Notes under the pieces: generated by a model | What the model was told of the DNA's origin: nothing | The model's input: the letters and a program-made list of their open reading frames with translations, nothing else | Database searches by the model: none | NCBI RefSeq assembly: GCF_009857435.1 | Contig: NZ_WWCK01000005.1 | Coordinates: forward strand, 496,001 to 560,000 | Source of the DNA: Duganella rivi | GTDB taxonomy: Bacteria > Pseudomonadota > Gammaproteobacteria > Burkholderiales > Burkholderiaceae_D | Direction of reading: 5' to 3' | Length of the DNA stretch: 64,000 nt | Made by a program: the position numbers and the translations under genes | In this document: positions 55,165 through 63,682 of the stretch, piece after piece | How the letters are laid out: each line of letters begins with the position of its first letter | How positions within the stretch are numbered: position 1 is the first letter of the stretch

Positions 55165-55847
55165 TTATCGGTAACGGACTACTGGCCAGGGCCTACGCTC
55201 CCTATTTCTCGGACAACGCCGGCGTGATCGTCTTCGCCTCGGGCGTGTCGAACTCGCGCGAGACCGACCCAGAGGAGTTCGCGCGCGAACGCCGCATGCT
55301 GGAAAAAGCGCTCGCCCAGGACAAGCACCTGGTGTACTTCAGCACCTGCTCGATCGCCGACCCCGATCAAGCCAACGCCCCTTACGTGCTGCACAAGCAG
55401 GCGCAGGAAAAGCTGATTGCCGAGCGCTCCAGCCGCTACGCGATTTTCCGCCTGCCGCAAGTGGTGGGCCGCATCGACAATCCGCACACGCTGACCAACT
55501 ACCTGTACCAGACCATCTCCAGCGGCGACGTGTTCCACGTCTGGACCAAGGCGCGCCGCAATCTGATCGACGTCGACGATGTTGCCGCCATTGGCGCCCG
55601 CCTGCTGGCGCGCGGCGACGCCGACAACCGCGTCACCAATATCGCCTGCCCGTACTCGGTGGCCATTCTCGACCTGGTGCGCATCTTTGAATCGGTCATG
55701 GACCGCCGCGCCTACTTCGACCTGATCGAATCGGGCGGCAGCTACGACATCGACGTGGAACTGGCCATGGCCGCCGCCGCCGACGTCGGCATCGTCATCG
55801 ACGATCACTATATCAACGAACTGATACGGAAATACTATGCTGACTGA
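55161..55847 (+). CDS. short-chain dehydrogenase / epimerase-type protein
   Basis: A 228-residue protein, short for an extended SDR. The nucleotide-binding turn MIIGNGLLARAYA (GxGxxA), the YFSTCS strand and the catalytic-type YVLHK (YxxxK) are all present, so it may be an active sugar-nucleotide reductase or epimerase. RLPQVVGR matches the substrate-side strand of NAD-dependent epimerases. ATG overlaps the preceding stop by four bases and its own end overlaps the next gene by 11 bp. Confidence 0.8.
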   Translation: MIIGNGLLARAYAPYFSDNAGVIVFASGVSNSRETDPEEFARERRMLEKALAQDKHLVYFSTCSIADPDQANAPYVLHKQAQEKLIAERSSRYAIFRLPQVVGRIDNPHTLTNYLYQTISSGDVFHVWTKARRNLIDVDDVAAIGARLLARGDADNRVTNIACPYSVAILDLVRIFESVMDRRAYFDLIESGGSYDIDVELAMAAAADVGIVIDDHYINELIRKYYAD

Positions 55848-56808
55848 TACCGCGCCCTACCTGTCGTTCGTGATCCCAGTGTATGGCAGCGAGAAAGTCC
55901 TGCCGGAGCTGGTGTCGCGCCTTGACGCCGTGATGGAGACCATGGCGGAAACCCGCCAGAACTACGAAGTCATCTTCGTCTGCGACCAGTCGCCCGACCG
56001 CAGCTGGCACGTGATCCAGCAGCTGTCGGCCCGGCACCCGTGGGTGCGCGGCATCCTGCTGCGCATGAACGCCGGCCAGCACAATGCGCTGATGGCCGGC
56101 TTTGCCGAGGCGCGCGGCCAGGTCGTCATGACCATGGACGACGACTTGCAGCACTCGCCGTCCGACATCCCGACCCTGCTGGCCGAACTGGCCACCGGCC
56201 GCGACGTGGTGTATGCGCGCTTCAAGAACCGCCAGCACGCCAGCTGGAAAGTCTGGGGCAGCCGCCTCAACGACAAGGTGGCCGGCTACCTGATGAACAA
56301 GCCTGCCGATCTGTATCTGTCGCCGTTCCGCGCCATGCGCGCCGCCATCGTGCGCGACATCCTGCGCTACACCGGCCCTTACGTCTACGTCGACGGCCTG
56401 GTGCTGTCGATGACGCGCAATATCGGCACGGTGGAAGTGGAACACCACGACCGCTTTGCCGGCGACAGCGGCTATAGCTTGAAGAAGTCGATCTCGCTGT
56501 GGCTGAAGATGGCCACCAACTTCTCCATCGTGCCGCTGCGTTTGACCTCGTTTGCGGGCCTGGTGATGGCCGGCGTCGGCTTTATCCTGGCGGTGCTGCT
56601 GGTGATCCAGAAATTCACGCTGGACGCCATGCCGATCGGCTGGTCGTCGCTGATCGTCACGATCCTGATGATAGGCGGCGTGCAGCTGGTGGCGCTGGGC
56701 ATGCTCGGTGAATATCTGGGCCGTGTGCTGCTGACCTTGAACTCGCGGCCGCAATACGTGATCGGCGAGACCGTCGGCCTGCTGGCCAAAGAAGAGGAGC
56801 AAGCCTGA
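55837..56808 (+). CDS. GtrB/ArnC-like polyprenyl-phosphate glycosyltransferase
   Basis: A 323-residue protein with a GT-A domain (LSFVIPVYGSEKVLPEL; VMTMDDDLQHSP as the DDD metal site; the conserved SPFRAMRAAIV) and two C-terminal membrane helices (about 232-290), ending in GEYLGRVLLTLNSRPQYV. This is the classic layout of bactoprenol glucosyltransferases and ArnC. It is followed by a GtrA gene with a one-base overlap. Confidence 0.9.
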   Translation: MLTDTAPYLSFVIPVYGSEKVLPELVSRLDAVMETMAETRQNYEVIFVCDQSPDRSWHVIQQLSARHPWVRGILLRMNAGQHNALMAGFAEARGQVVMTMDDDLQHSPSDIPTLLAELATGRDVVYARFKNRQHASWKVWGSRLNDKVAGYLMNKPADLYLSPFRAMRAAIVRDILRYTGPYVYVDGLVLSMTRNIGTVEVEHHDRFAGDSGYSLKKSISLWLKMATNFSIVPLRLTSFAGLVMAGVGFILAVLLVIQKFTLDAMPIGWSSLIVTILMIGGVQLVALGMLGEYLGRVLLTLNSRPQYVIGETVGLLAKEEEQA

Positions 56809-57197
56809 TGCGCCAGTTCATCCTGTACTGCCTGTGCGGCGGCCTCGGCGTCAGCACCGACTACCTGGTGTTCTTCCTCAGCGTGACGGCTGGCCTGTGG
56901 TATCAGGGCGCCAATCTGCTCGGCTATCTGGCCGGCACGCTGCTGAGCTTTGCGCTGAACCGGGTGCTGACCTTCGGCATGCGCGACCGCGTGGCGCAGC
57001 GCCTGGCCATGTTCCTCGGCGTGGCGGCGATCGGCTTCGGCGCCTCGGCCGCGCTGCTGGCGCTGCTGGTGGACGTGCTGCACTTCGATCCGCGCATTGC
57101 CAAGCTGCTGACTTTACCGATGGTGGTGGTGCTGCAATTCACCCTCAACCGCAAACTGACTTTCAACGCTGCGCAGCGCGCAGCCGCTTCCAACTGA
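56808..57197 (+). CDS. GtrA-family membrane protein, second copy
   Basis: A 129-residue, four-helix GtrA protein (QFILYCLCGGLGVSTDYLVFF; GTLLSFALNRVLTFG; terminal FTLNRKLTF). It forms the second GtrB-GtrA pair in this locus and would flip the lipid-linked sugar made by the preceding enzyme. ATG overlaps the stop of that gene. Confidence 0.88.
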   Translation: MRQFILYCLCGGLGVSTDYLVFFLSVTAGLWYQGANLLGYLAGTLLSFALNRVLTFGMRDRVAQRLAMFLGVAAIGFGASAALLALLVDVLHFDPRIAKLLTLPMVVVLQFTLNRKLTFNAAQRAAASN

Positions 57198-57204
57198 TAC
57201 TGCA

Positions 57205-58530
57205 ATGACGACCAATTTTGATGCTGTAATCGTCGGCGCCGGCTTTACCGGCCTGACCTCCGCCCTGCAACTGGCGCGCGCCGGCCAAAAAGTCCTGGTG
57301 CTGGAAGCCGACACCGTCCCCGGCGGCCTGGCCGGCACCTTTGATTTTAAAGATGGCGTGACCATCGAGAAGTTCTACCACCACTGGTTCGACAACGACA
57401 AGTACGTGCCGGAACTGGTGCGCGAACTGGGCATGGAAGGCGACGTGGTGATCATGCCGTCCAAGACCGGCATGTACTTCAACGGCCGCCACTGGCGCCT
57501 GTCGACGCCGCTCGACTTGCTGCGCTTTAGCCCGCTGCCTTTCCTCGACCGCATCCGCCTCGGCCTGATGGTGTTCAAGGTGCGCAAGGTCAAGGACTGG
57601 AAATCGATCGAGCACCTGACCATCCGCGAATGGCTGGAGCCGCTGTGCGGCAAGAACGCTTACCGCATCGTCTGGCAGCCGCTGATCGAAAACAAATTCT
57701 CGGTGGTGGCGGATGCCGTCAACGCCGTGTGGATGTGGAAGAAGCTGGTGCTGCGCGGCAGCACCCGCGACTCCAAGGGCGGCGAGCAGCTGGCCTATTT
57801 CAAGGGCGGTTTCGGCCGCCTGGCGCAAGCGATGGCCGATGAAATCACCCGCCTCGGCGGCGAGATCCGCTACAACACGCCGGTCACCGGCGTCGAAGCC
57901 GACGCTGGCCGCATCACCGCCATGCATACGCCAGCCGAGACCGTGCAAGCGCGCGAGTACCTGCTGACGCCGGCCTTCCCCATCGTTGCCAACATCCTCG
58001 AAGGCAAAGCCGACGAACACTACCTGGCCAAGCTGCGCCGCGTCGGCTACCTGGCCAATCTGTGCCTGGTGCTGGAACTGGACCGCAGCCTGTCCGATAC
58101 CTACTGGATCAACGTCAACGATCCGGGCTTCCCGTTTGTCGGCGTGATCGAACACACCAACTTCGACAGCCCGGCCAACTACGACGGCAAGCACATCGTG
58201 TTCCTGTCGCGCTATCTGCCGAAGGCCGATCCGCTGTGGAACTACAGCGACGAAGAGTATCTGAACTTCGCACTCGGCCACGTACAGCGCATGTTCCCCG
58301 AGTTCAAGCGCGAATGGATCAGCGAGTACCGCGTCTGGCGCGCCGACTACGCCCAGCCGATCACCGAGCGCGGCTACTCGGACTATGTGCCGGGCCGCGC
58401 CACGCCATTCAGCAACGCCACCATCAGCACCATGGCGCAGATCTACCCGGAAGACCGCGGCACCAACTACGCGATCCGCGAAGGCAAGTCGGTCGCGGCC
58501 GAGCTGGTCAAGCGCCTGAGTAAGGCTTAA
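57205..58530 (+). CDS. FAD-dependent oxidoreductase of the amine-oxidase / mutase-like fold
   Basis: A 441-residue protein. The FAD-binding motif VIVGAGFTGLTSALQLARAG and the following GGLAGTF segment are clear; a C-terminal FAD contact stretch (DRGTNYAIREGKSVAAEL) closes the fold. It resembles the protoporphyrinogen-oxidase/UDP-galactopyranose-mutase-like oxidoreductases found in glycan clusters. Lying between a GtrA gene and a GT-C-like gene, it may oxidise or isomerise a sugar or lipid-linked sugar; the substrate is not readable. Confidence 0.83.
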   Translation: MTTNFDAVIVGAGFTGLTSALQLARAGQKVLVLEADTVPGGLAGTFDFKDGVTIEKFYHHWFDNDKYVPELVRELGMEGDVVIMPSKTGMYFNGRHWRLSTPLDLLRFSPLPFLDRIRLGLMVFKVRKVKDWKSIEHLTIREWLEPLCGKNAYRIVWQPLIENKFSVVADAVNAVWMWKKLVLRGSTRDSKGGEQLAYFKGGFGRLAQAMADEITRLGGEIRYNTPVTGVEADAGRITAMHTPAETVQAREYLLTPAFPIVANILEGKADEHYLAKLRRVGYLANLCLVLELDRSLSDTYWINVNDPGFPFVGVIEHTNFDSPANYDGKHIVFLSRYLPKADPLWNYSDEEYLNFALGHVQRMFPEFKREWISEYRVWRADYAQPITERGYSDYVPGRATPFSNATISTMAQIYPEDRGTNYAIREGKSVAAELVKRLSKA

Positions 58531-58533
58531 GCC

Positions 58534-60474
58534 GTGGGCCGCCCGCTGCTGACCGGCGCCGCCCTGCGCGCCGCCCTGCCCTACCTCGCGATCGGCGCCG
58601 GCGTGCTGGCGCTATTCCTGTGGCTGGGCACCCTGCCGGCAGCGCGCGTGGGCGACGGCTCGGAGTACTACGCCATGTTCTACGCGTGGACCGACGGCCT
58701 GCGCCCGTGGATGACGCCGGCCGCCAACGCCGCCTACGACGCCCTGCAGCGCAGCGGTGAGATCAGCGGCTTGGTTGAGCGCGACTGGTTCTACCAGGCC
58801 TTCAGCGAACTGCGCGTCGGCGACACCACCGACTTCAACCACTTCTGGCTGTACAGCTTGCTGGCCGTGCTGTGCCAACAGGCGGCGGCGCTGTTGCAGA
58901 TCCACTTGTCGAGCCACGCCAGCTTCCTCACCCTCCACGCGCTGCTGGTGGGCGGCACGCTGGCGGCGGCCTACCGCTACTACGGCTGGCGCGGCGCCGG
59001 CGTGATGCTCGCCATGACGCTGTGTTCGCCGATGCTGTGGTATCTCGATAAAGTCCACACCGAACCAATGACGGTGTGCCTGCTGCTGCTGGCGTTGATG
59101 CAGATGCACCGCGAGCGCTATGCCGCGGCCGCGCTGCTGCTGGCCCTGACCTCGACGCAGAATCCCAGCTTTGCCCTGATCGCCGGTATTCCGTGGGCTT
59201 ACCGCGTGCTGCTGCAATGGCGCCAGCGCTACAGCATCGGCGAACTGGCGCTGCTGGCCGGCGCCGCTGTCACTGTGCTGCTGCACCCGGCCTACTACTT
59301 CTGGCGCTACCACGTGGTGACGCCGCAGTTGCTGGCCGGCGGCGCCAAGCTGGGCGGCGAGCTGTCGACCTTCTACATCTGGATTCTCGATCCCGACCTC
59401 GGCCTGCTGCCGAACTGGCCGCTGGGCGTGGCGATGCTGCTGCTCGGCGCACTGCTGTGGCTGCGCCAGCGCGCCGGCAAAGAAGCTTCGCTGCATTGGC
59501 CGGAAGTGCTATTCATCAGCGTCTATCTGCTGGTGAACTTCTATGCCAACTCGTCCACCAATAACCTGAACTCGGCGGCGACGCCGGGGCTGGCGCGCTA
59601 CGCGCTGTGGTATATGCCGCTGGGCTTTACGCTGCTGCTGTGGATCGTCCAGCGCACTGCATGGCGCACGCTAGCCGGCGGGCTGACTGCATTACTGCTG
59701 CTGGCGGCGATGGGGTGTTCGGCATGGCTGTACCATCCGCTGCAACCGGAGCGCTACACCACGCCGTCGGCAAGTTCGCTGTGGCTGCAAACCCATGCGC
59801 CGGGCCTGTACAACCCGCCGCCGGAAGTGTTCATGGAGCGTTATTCGGGCGTCGGCGAAGACCGCGCCTTTAACGTGGTGGTTGGCCCGGACTGCAGCAA
59901 GCTGCTGCTGGTGCGCGCCGTGCCGGGGGCAGGCGGCGTCGCCACGCCACCGCGCTGCCTGTACGACAGCGCCAAGCTGCAAGCCTACCAGCAATCGATG
60001 CTGCCAACCTTCGACAAGTATCGCTACGCGCAACTCACGTCCACGCAAGCGCGCAGCCTGCAGCAGGCGCTCAGCGACGCAGTGCACTCCACCGCGCTCG
60101 GCGCCAACGGCAGCTTCGCGCTGGGCGAGGGCTGGAGCACGCAGGAAGCCTGGGGCGTGTGGTCGCAGGCCCAGCGGGTGACCATGTACCTGCCGTGCGC
60201 CGGCCAGCCGTTCCGCCTCAGCATGTACTTGCACAGCTACGGCAAGCAAGCGCTGGCCGTGCGCAGCGGCGACCAGCTGTTGTTTGAGGGCCCGGTGGCG
60301 CAGGACGGCGGCACGCTGCAATTCACGGTGCCGCCGCAAGCCTGCCGCGGCGCGGTGGCAAAACTCGACCTGCGCATCTCTGATCCGCACGCGCCGTCGG
60401 AACAAGGCAACCCGGCCGATCAGCGGCTGCTGGGCATTGCCTTGCACAATTTCCAGCTCAGCCGCCTGCCTTGA
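58534..60474 (+). CDS. polytopic membrane protein, probable GT-C glycosyltransferase
   Basis: A 646-residue protein with about ten to twelve membrane helices (10-405) and a C-terminal soluble part. The first loop has an acidic motif (VGDGSEYYAMFYAW) and YLDKVHTEPM follows in a later loop, as in dolichyl/undecaprenyl-sugar-using transferases. The C-terminal domain (EAWGVWSQAQRVTMYL ... DQRLLGIALHNFQL) resembles that of the 53038 protein. The start is GTG at 58534, three bases after the FAD-enzyme stop. It is the last gene of the run that begins with wzm. Confidence 0.7.
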   Translation: MGRPLLTGAALRAALPYLAIGAGVLALFLWLGTLPAARVGDGSEYYAMFYAWTDGLRPWMTPAANAAYDALQRSGEISGLVERDWFYQAFSELRVGDTTDFNHFWLYSLLAVLCQQAAALLQIHLSSHASFLTLHALLVGGTLAAAYRYYGWRGAGVMLAMTLCSPMLWYLDKVHTEPMTVCLLLLALMQMHRERYAAAALLLALTSTQNPSFALIAGIPWAYRVLLQWRQRYSIGELALLAGAAVTVLLHPAYYFWRYHVVTPQLLAGGAKLGGELSTFYIWILDPDLGLLPNWPLGVAMLLLGALLWLRQRAGKEASLHWPEVLFISVYLLVNFYANSSTNNLNSAATPGLARYALWYMPLGFTLLLWIVQRTAWRTLAGGLTALLLLAAMGCSAWLYHPLQPERYTTPSASSLWLQTHAPGLYNPPPEVFMERYSGVGEDRAFNVVVGPDCSKLLLVRAVPGAGGVATPPRCLYDSAKLQAYQQSMLPTFDKYRYAQLTSTQARSLQQALSDAVHSTALGANGSFALGEGWSTQEAWGVWSQAQRVTMYLPCAGQPFRLSMYLHSYGKQALAVRSGDQLLFEGPVAQDGGTLQFTVPPQACRGAVAKLDLRISDPHAPSEQGNPADQRLLGIALHNFQLSRLP

Positions 60475-60477
60475 TCC

Positions 60478-62442
60478 TCATCGGCTGCGCGCAGCATCAA
60501 GCGCGCGGCCGAAGCGCTCGCCCACGTACAAATCGCCCTCGTAGCTGAGGTGGTGGGTGTCGCGGTACATCATTTTCCCATCGATGATGACGTTGCAGCG
60601 CTGCGCGTCGCACAGCTGCGCTGCGGTGTCCAGCACCTGCACCTGCGGGAAGTCTTTCAGCACCTGCGCCACGGCGGCGTGATGTAGCCTGGTGGCGTCA
60701 TCAAAGGCCTGGCGCGTGACCCAGCAATCGTTGCGGGTTTGGCTGGTCGGCACGCCGGCGCGGCGGATGCAGGTGCGCGGATCGAAGTCCAGCATCGGCA
60801 AGTCGTTCACCCAGATCACCTTGCGGCCACTGTCGATGAAGCGCGACAGCGTGGTGCGGAAGGCCCGCACGCCGGCTTGGCCGTCCGGCGTTTCGTTGTT
60901 CAGCTTGGCGGCGGTGGACAGGATCACGGTGCGCACGCTCGGCGTGTTGAGTGCCGATTCCAGCATGCGCGGCGTGGCCTGCTGGTACTCGTCGTTATCG
61001 CCGCCGAGGCCGAAGAACGGCACGCGCGTGCCCAGGTACCACAGGTTGTCGCCGTGCCCGCGGTAGTAGCGGCTCAGGCCGGCAACGATGTGATAGCCGT
61101 GGCTGTCGCCGATCAGCGCCACGGTCGGCTCCTTGCCCGGCTGGTCCAGCAGGCAGTATTCGAACTTGGTCTGGAAGCCGTAGCGCTGCTTGCACAGCTC
61201 GGCGTTGTGCTTGTCTTCGACCACGATCAGGGCTTGTTGCTGGGCGGCGTTTTCCACCACCGAGCGGCGCAGCGGCAAGCCTTCCTGCAAGTAAATCCAG
61301 CCGCCAAAAGCGCCCAGCGCGGCGATGGCCAGCGCCAGCACGGTCACCTTGCGCGCGCCGTGCGTTGGACGGCGCAGCGGACGCTCGACGAAGTAGTAAG
61401 TCAGCCATGCCAGCGCCACCGCTGCCGCCAGCGCCGTTGCGCGCATCATGCGGCTCAGCAGCGGGCCTTCGAGGATATGCAGGAAGGACAGGATGGGCCA
61501 ATGCCACAGGTACAGCGGGTAGCTGATCAGACCGAACCACGCTACCAGCTTATTGCCCAGCAGGTAGCGATTGATCAGCGCCGCCGGGCCGGCGGCAATC
61601 AGCAGCAGCGCGCCCAGCGTCGGCAGCAACGCCCACCAGCCGGGGAAGTGCTTGCCCGGCGCCGCCAGCGCGAGGCCGGCGGCGAGCAGCAGCAGCCCGG
61701 CCACGGCCGCGCAATTGCGCGCGCGCGGGCCGGAGAAATCGGCCAGGCGGTCGCCGTCCGCGCCGCGCACGCCGGCCAGCAGGCCGATGCGGTTGACGCT
61801 CATATAGGCCAGCAGCGCGCCCATCAGCAATTCCCACATGCGGCTCAGCGGCGAGTAGAAAGTCGCGGTTGCATAGCGGTGCACGCCACCGACGTTGACC
61901 GCGAACGAGAGCGCAGCCACCAGCAGCGCCAGCTTCCACGGCGCCCAGCGGCGGCGGAACGCCAGCCACAGGGCCAGCGGCCAGATGATGTAGAACTGCT
62001 CTTCCACCGCCAGCGACCACAGGTGCAGCAGCGGCTTGGTGTCGGCCGTGGTGTCGAAGTAGCCGACCTCTTCCCACAAGAAGAAGTTGGAAACGAAGGT
62101 CGCGCCGCCGAAGAGGTGCTTGCCCAGCATCTTGTACTCGTCCGGGAACAAGGCGAACCAGCCTAGCGCAACGCAACAGGCCATGACGATGGCCAGCGCC
62201 GGGAAAATGCGGCGCACGCGGCGCGCGTAGAAATCGGCAAAGCTGAACTGCCCGGCCTGCAAGCCCTTGAGCAAGATGCTGCCGATCAGGAAACCGGAAA
62301 TGATGAAGAAGATGTCGACGCCGGTAAAACCACCGGGCAGCAGCGACGGAAAAGCGTGGAACACCACGACCGATAGCACGGCGATGGCGCGCAGGCCGTC
62401 GATATCCGCGCGGTATGCGGGATGCAGGGAAGCTTGTTGCAT
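60478..62442 (-). CDS. acyltransferase-3 / SGNH-hydrolase fusion (OafA-type)
   Basis: A 654-residue protein. The ten-helix acyltransferase-3 domain starts at YRADIDGLRAIAVLSVVVFHA and includes GVDIFFIISGFLIGS. The C-terminal periplasmic SGNH domain has GDSHGYH (nucleophile block) and DTHHLSYEG (Asp-His pair), so both activities look intact. Such proteins O-acetylate LPS or capsule sugars. ATG at 62442 is used; an in-frame start at 62514 would add 24 residues. It is convergent with the preceding gene, three bases apart. Confidence 0.9.
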   Translation of the reverse strand: MQQASLHPAYRADIDGLRAIAVLSVVVFHAFPSLLPGGFTGVDIFFIISGFLIGSILLKGLQAGQFSFADFYARRVRRIFPALAIVMACCVALGWFALFPDEYKMLGKHLFGGATFVSNFFLWEEVGYFDTTADTKPLLHLWSLAVEEQFYIIWPLALWLAFRRRWAPWKLALLVAALSFAVNVGGVHRYATATFYSPLSRMWELLMGALLAYMSVNRIGLLAGVRGADGDRLADFSGPRARNCAAVAGLLLLAAGLALAAPGKHFPGWWALLPTLGALLLIAAGPAALINRYLLGNKLVAWFGLISYPLYLWHWPILSFLHILEGPLLSRMMRATALAAAVALAWLTYYFVERPLRRPTHGARKVTVLALAIAALGAFGGWIYLQEGLPLRRSVVENAAQQQALIVVEDKHNAELCKQRYGFQTKFEYCLLDQPGKEPTVALIGDSHGYHIVAGLSRYYRGHGDNLWYLGTRVPFFGLGGDNDEYQQATPRMLESALNTPSVRTVILSTAAKLNNETPDGQAGVRAFRTTLSRFIDSGRKVIWVNDLPMLDFDPRTCIRRAGVPTSQTRNDCWVTRQAFDDATRLHHAAVAQVLKDFPQVQVLDTAAQLCDAQRCNVIIDGKMMYRDTHHLSYEGDLYVGERFGRALDAARSR

Positions 62443-62555
62443 GTAGCGGTACTGGAAACTGACGAATCCGCCAGTGTATAAAAAAAACCGTGGCGGCGCT
62501 GGCTTTTTTTGCAATTAATTCCACCAAGTTAACATTGCTTTTTTAAAAACCAGCC

Positions 62556-62561
62556 TACAAT
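62556..62561 (+). promoter_or_regulatory. candidate -10 element for the second acyltransferase
   Basis: TACAAT lies five bases before ATG at 62567, with TTGCTT 15 bp upstream. If used, the transcript would be nearly leaderless. The spacing is below the usual 17 bp, so this is tentative. Confidence 0.3.
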
Positions 62562-62566
62562 GGGGC

Positions 62567-63682
62567 ATGACTGAACACAACAAGAACCTCAACTGGATCC
62601 AGCTGCTGCGCGGCGTGGCCGCCCTGCTGGTGGTGCTGACCCACGCCCGCTACGCCCTGCTCAACACTGACAGCTTCGCACTGGCCGACCAGTTATTGCG
62701 CCCCGGCGCGTTCGGCGTCGATCTATTCTTCCTGATTAGCGGCTTCATCATGTGCTACTCGACCGCGGGCGCCGACGGCAGTCCGGCTTACGCGGCGCGC
62801 TTCCTCGTCAAGCGCTGGGCGCGGGTGTGGCCGGTGTACGCGGTGATCACGATATTGGCGATCTTTGTGCTGCAAGGCGGCATTGACTACTTCCATTACG
62901 GCGATCAGCGCAAGGCCCTCTGGCATTCGCTCGCCATGCTGCCGGTCAACCCGCACCGGGCGCCCTACTTCGACCTGACGCTGGGCGTGGGCTGGACGCT
63001 GGAATTTGAAATGTATTTTTACCTGGTGTTTGCGGCCTGCCTGCTGTTCGGCCGATGGCGCTGGCTGGCCTTGGCGGCGTGGATAGCACTGACCGTGCTG
63101 GTGCTGCCGCAGGGGATGGCGCTGAGCGTGGAGCGCGATTACGGCGGCTCCGGCTACATGAACGTCGTCACCAATCCGTTTGTGCTGGAGTTTGGCGCCG
63201 GTGTGCTGATCGGCTGGCTGTATTTGCAACCGTGGTTCCGCCTGCCGGGCCGCAGCCAACAATTGGCGTGGCACGTGGCAGGCCTGGGCTGCGCATTTGC
63301 GGCGTGGGCGATTTACAGCGGCGCGGTGGGCGGCCACGGGCCGCTGAACTATGGCTGGCCGCTGGCCTTGATGCTGGCGGCGCTGGCCTTGGCCAGCAAG
63401 ACGGTACACCTGCCGGCGCCACCGCTGGCGCTATGGCTGGGCGGGATTTCGTATTCGCTGTACTTGACCCACTTGCTGACGCAACGCTTGGTCGAGCAGG
63501 CCATGGCGTGGGCCGGCGTGGCGCCGCTGGTGCACACGTGGGGTTATATCTTCATTTCCACCGCGTGTGCGGTGTCGCTGGCGGCGCTGTCGCACCGCTA
63601 TCTGGAGCAAGGCTTGTCCAATCGCGTGCGCGACTGGCTGCTTAAGCCTTTGGCGCGCCGCCCAGCAGGAAGGCCAGCTTAG
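62567..63682 (+). CDS. acyltransferase-3 family membrane protein
   Basis: A 371-residue, ten-helix protein of the acyltransferase-3 family without an SGNH domain: LNWIQLLRGVAALLVVLTHARYA at the N-terminus, GVDLFFLISGFIMCYS, and LGGISYSLYLTHLLTQ near the end. It is expected to acetylate a surface glycan, or in exopolysaccharide systems a lipid-linked unit. It is divergent from the SGNH-fused acyltransferase and its last 41 bases overlap the convergent helicase gene. Confidence 0.88.
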   Translation: MTEHNKNLNWIQLLRGVAALLVVLTHARYALLNTDSFALADQLLRPGAFGVDLFFLISGFIMCYSTAGADGSPAYAARFLVKRWARVWPVYAVITILAIFVLQGGIDYFHYGDQRKALWHSLAMLPVNPHRAPYFDLTLGVGWTLEFEMYFYLVFAACLLFGRWRWLALAAWIALTVLVLPQGMALSVERDYGGSGYMNVVTNPFVLEFGAGVLIGWLYLQPWFRLPGRSQQLAWHVAGLGCAFAAWAIYSGAVGGHGPLNYGWPLALMLAALALASKTVHLPAPPLALWLGGISYSLYLTHLLTQRLVEQAMAWAGVAPLVHTWGYIFISTACAVSLAALSHRYLEQGLSNRVRDWLLKPLARRPAGRPA

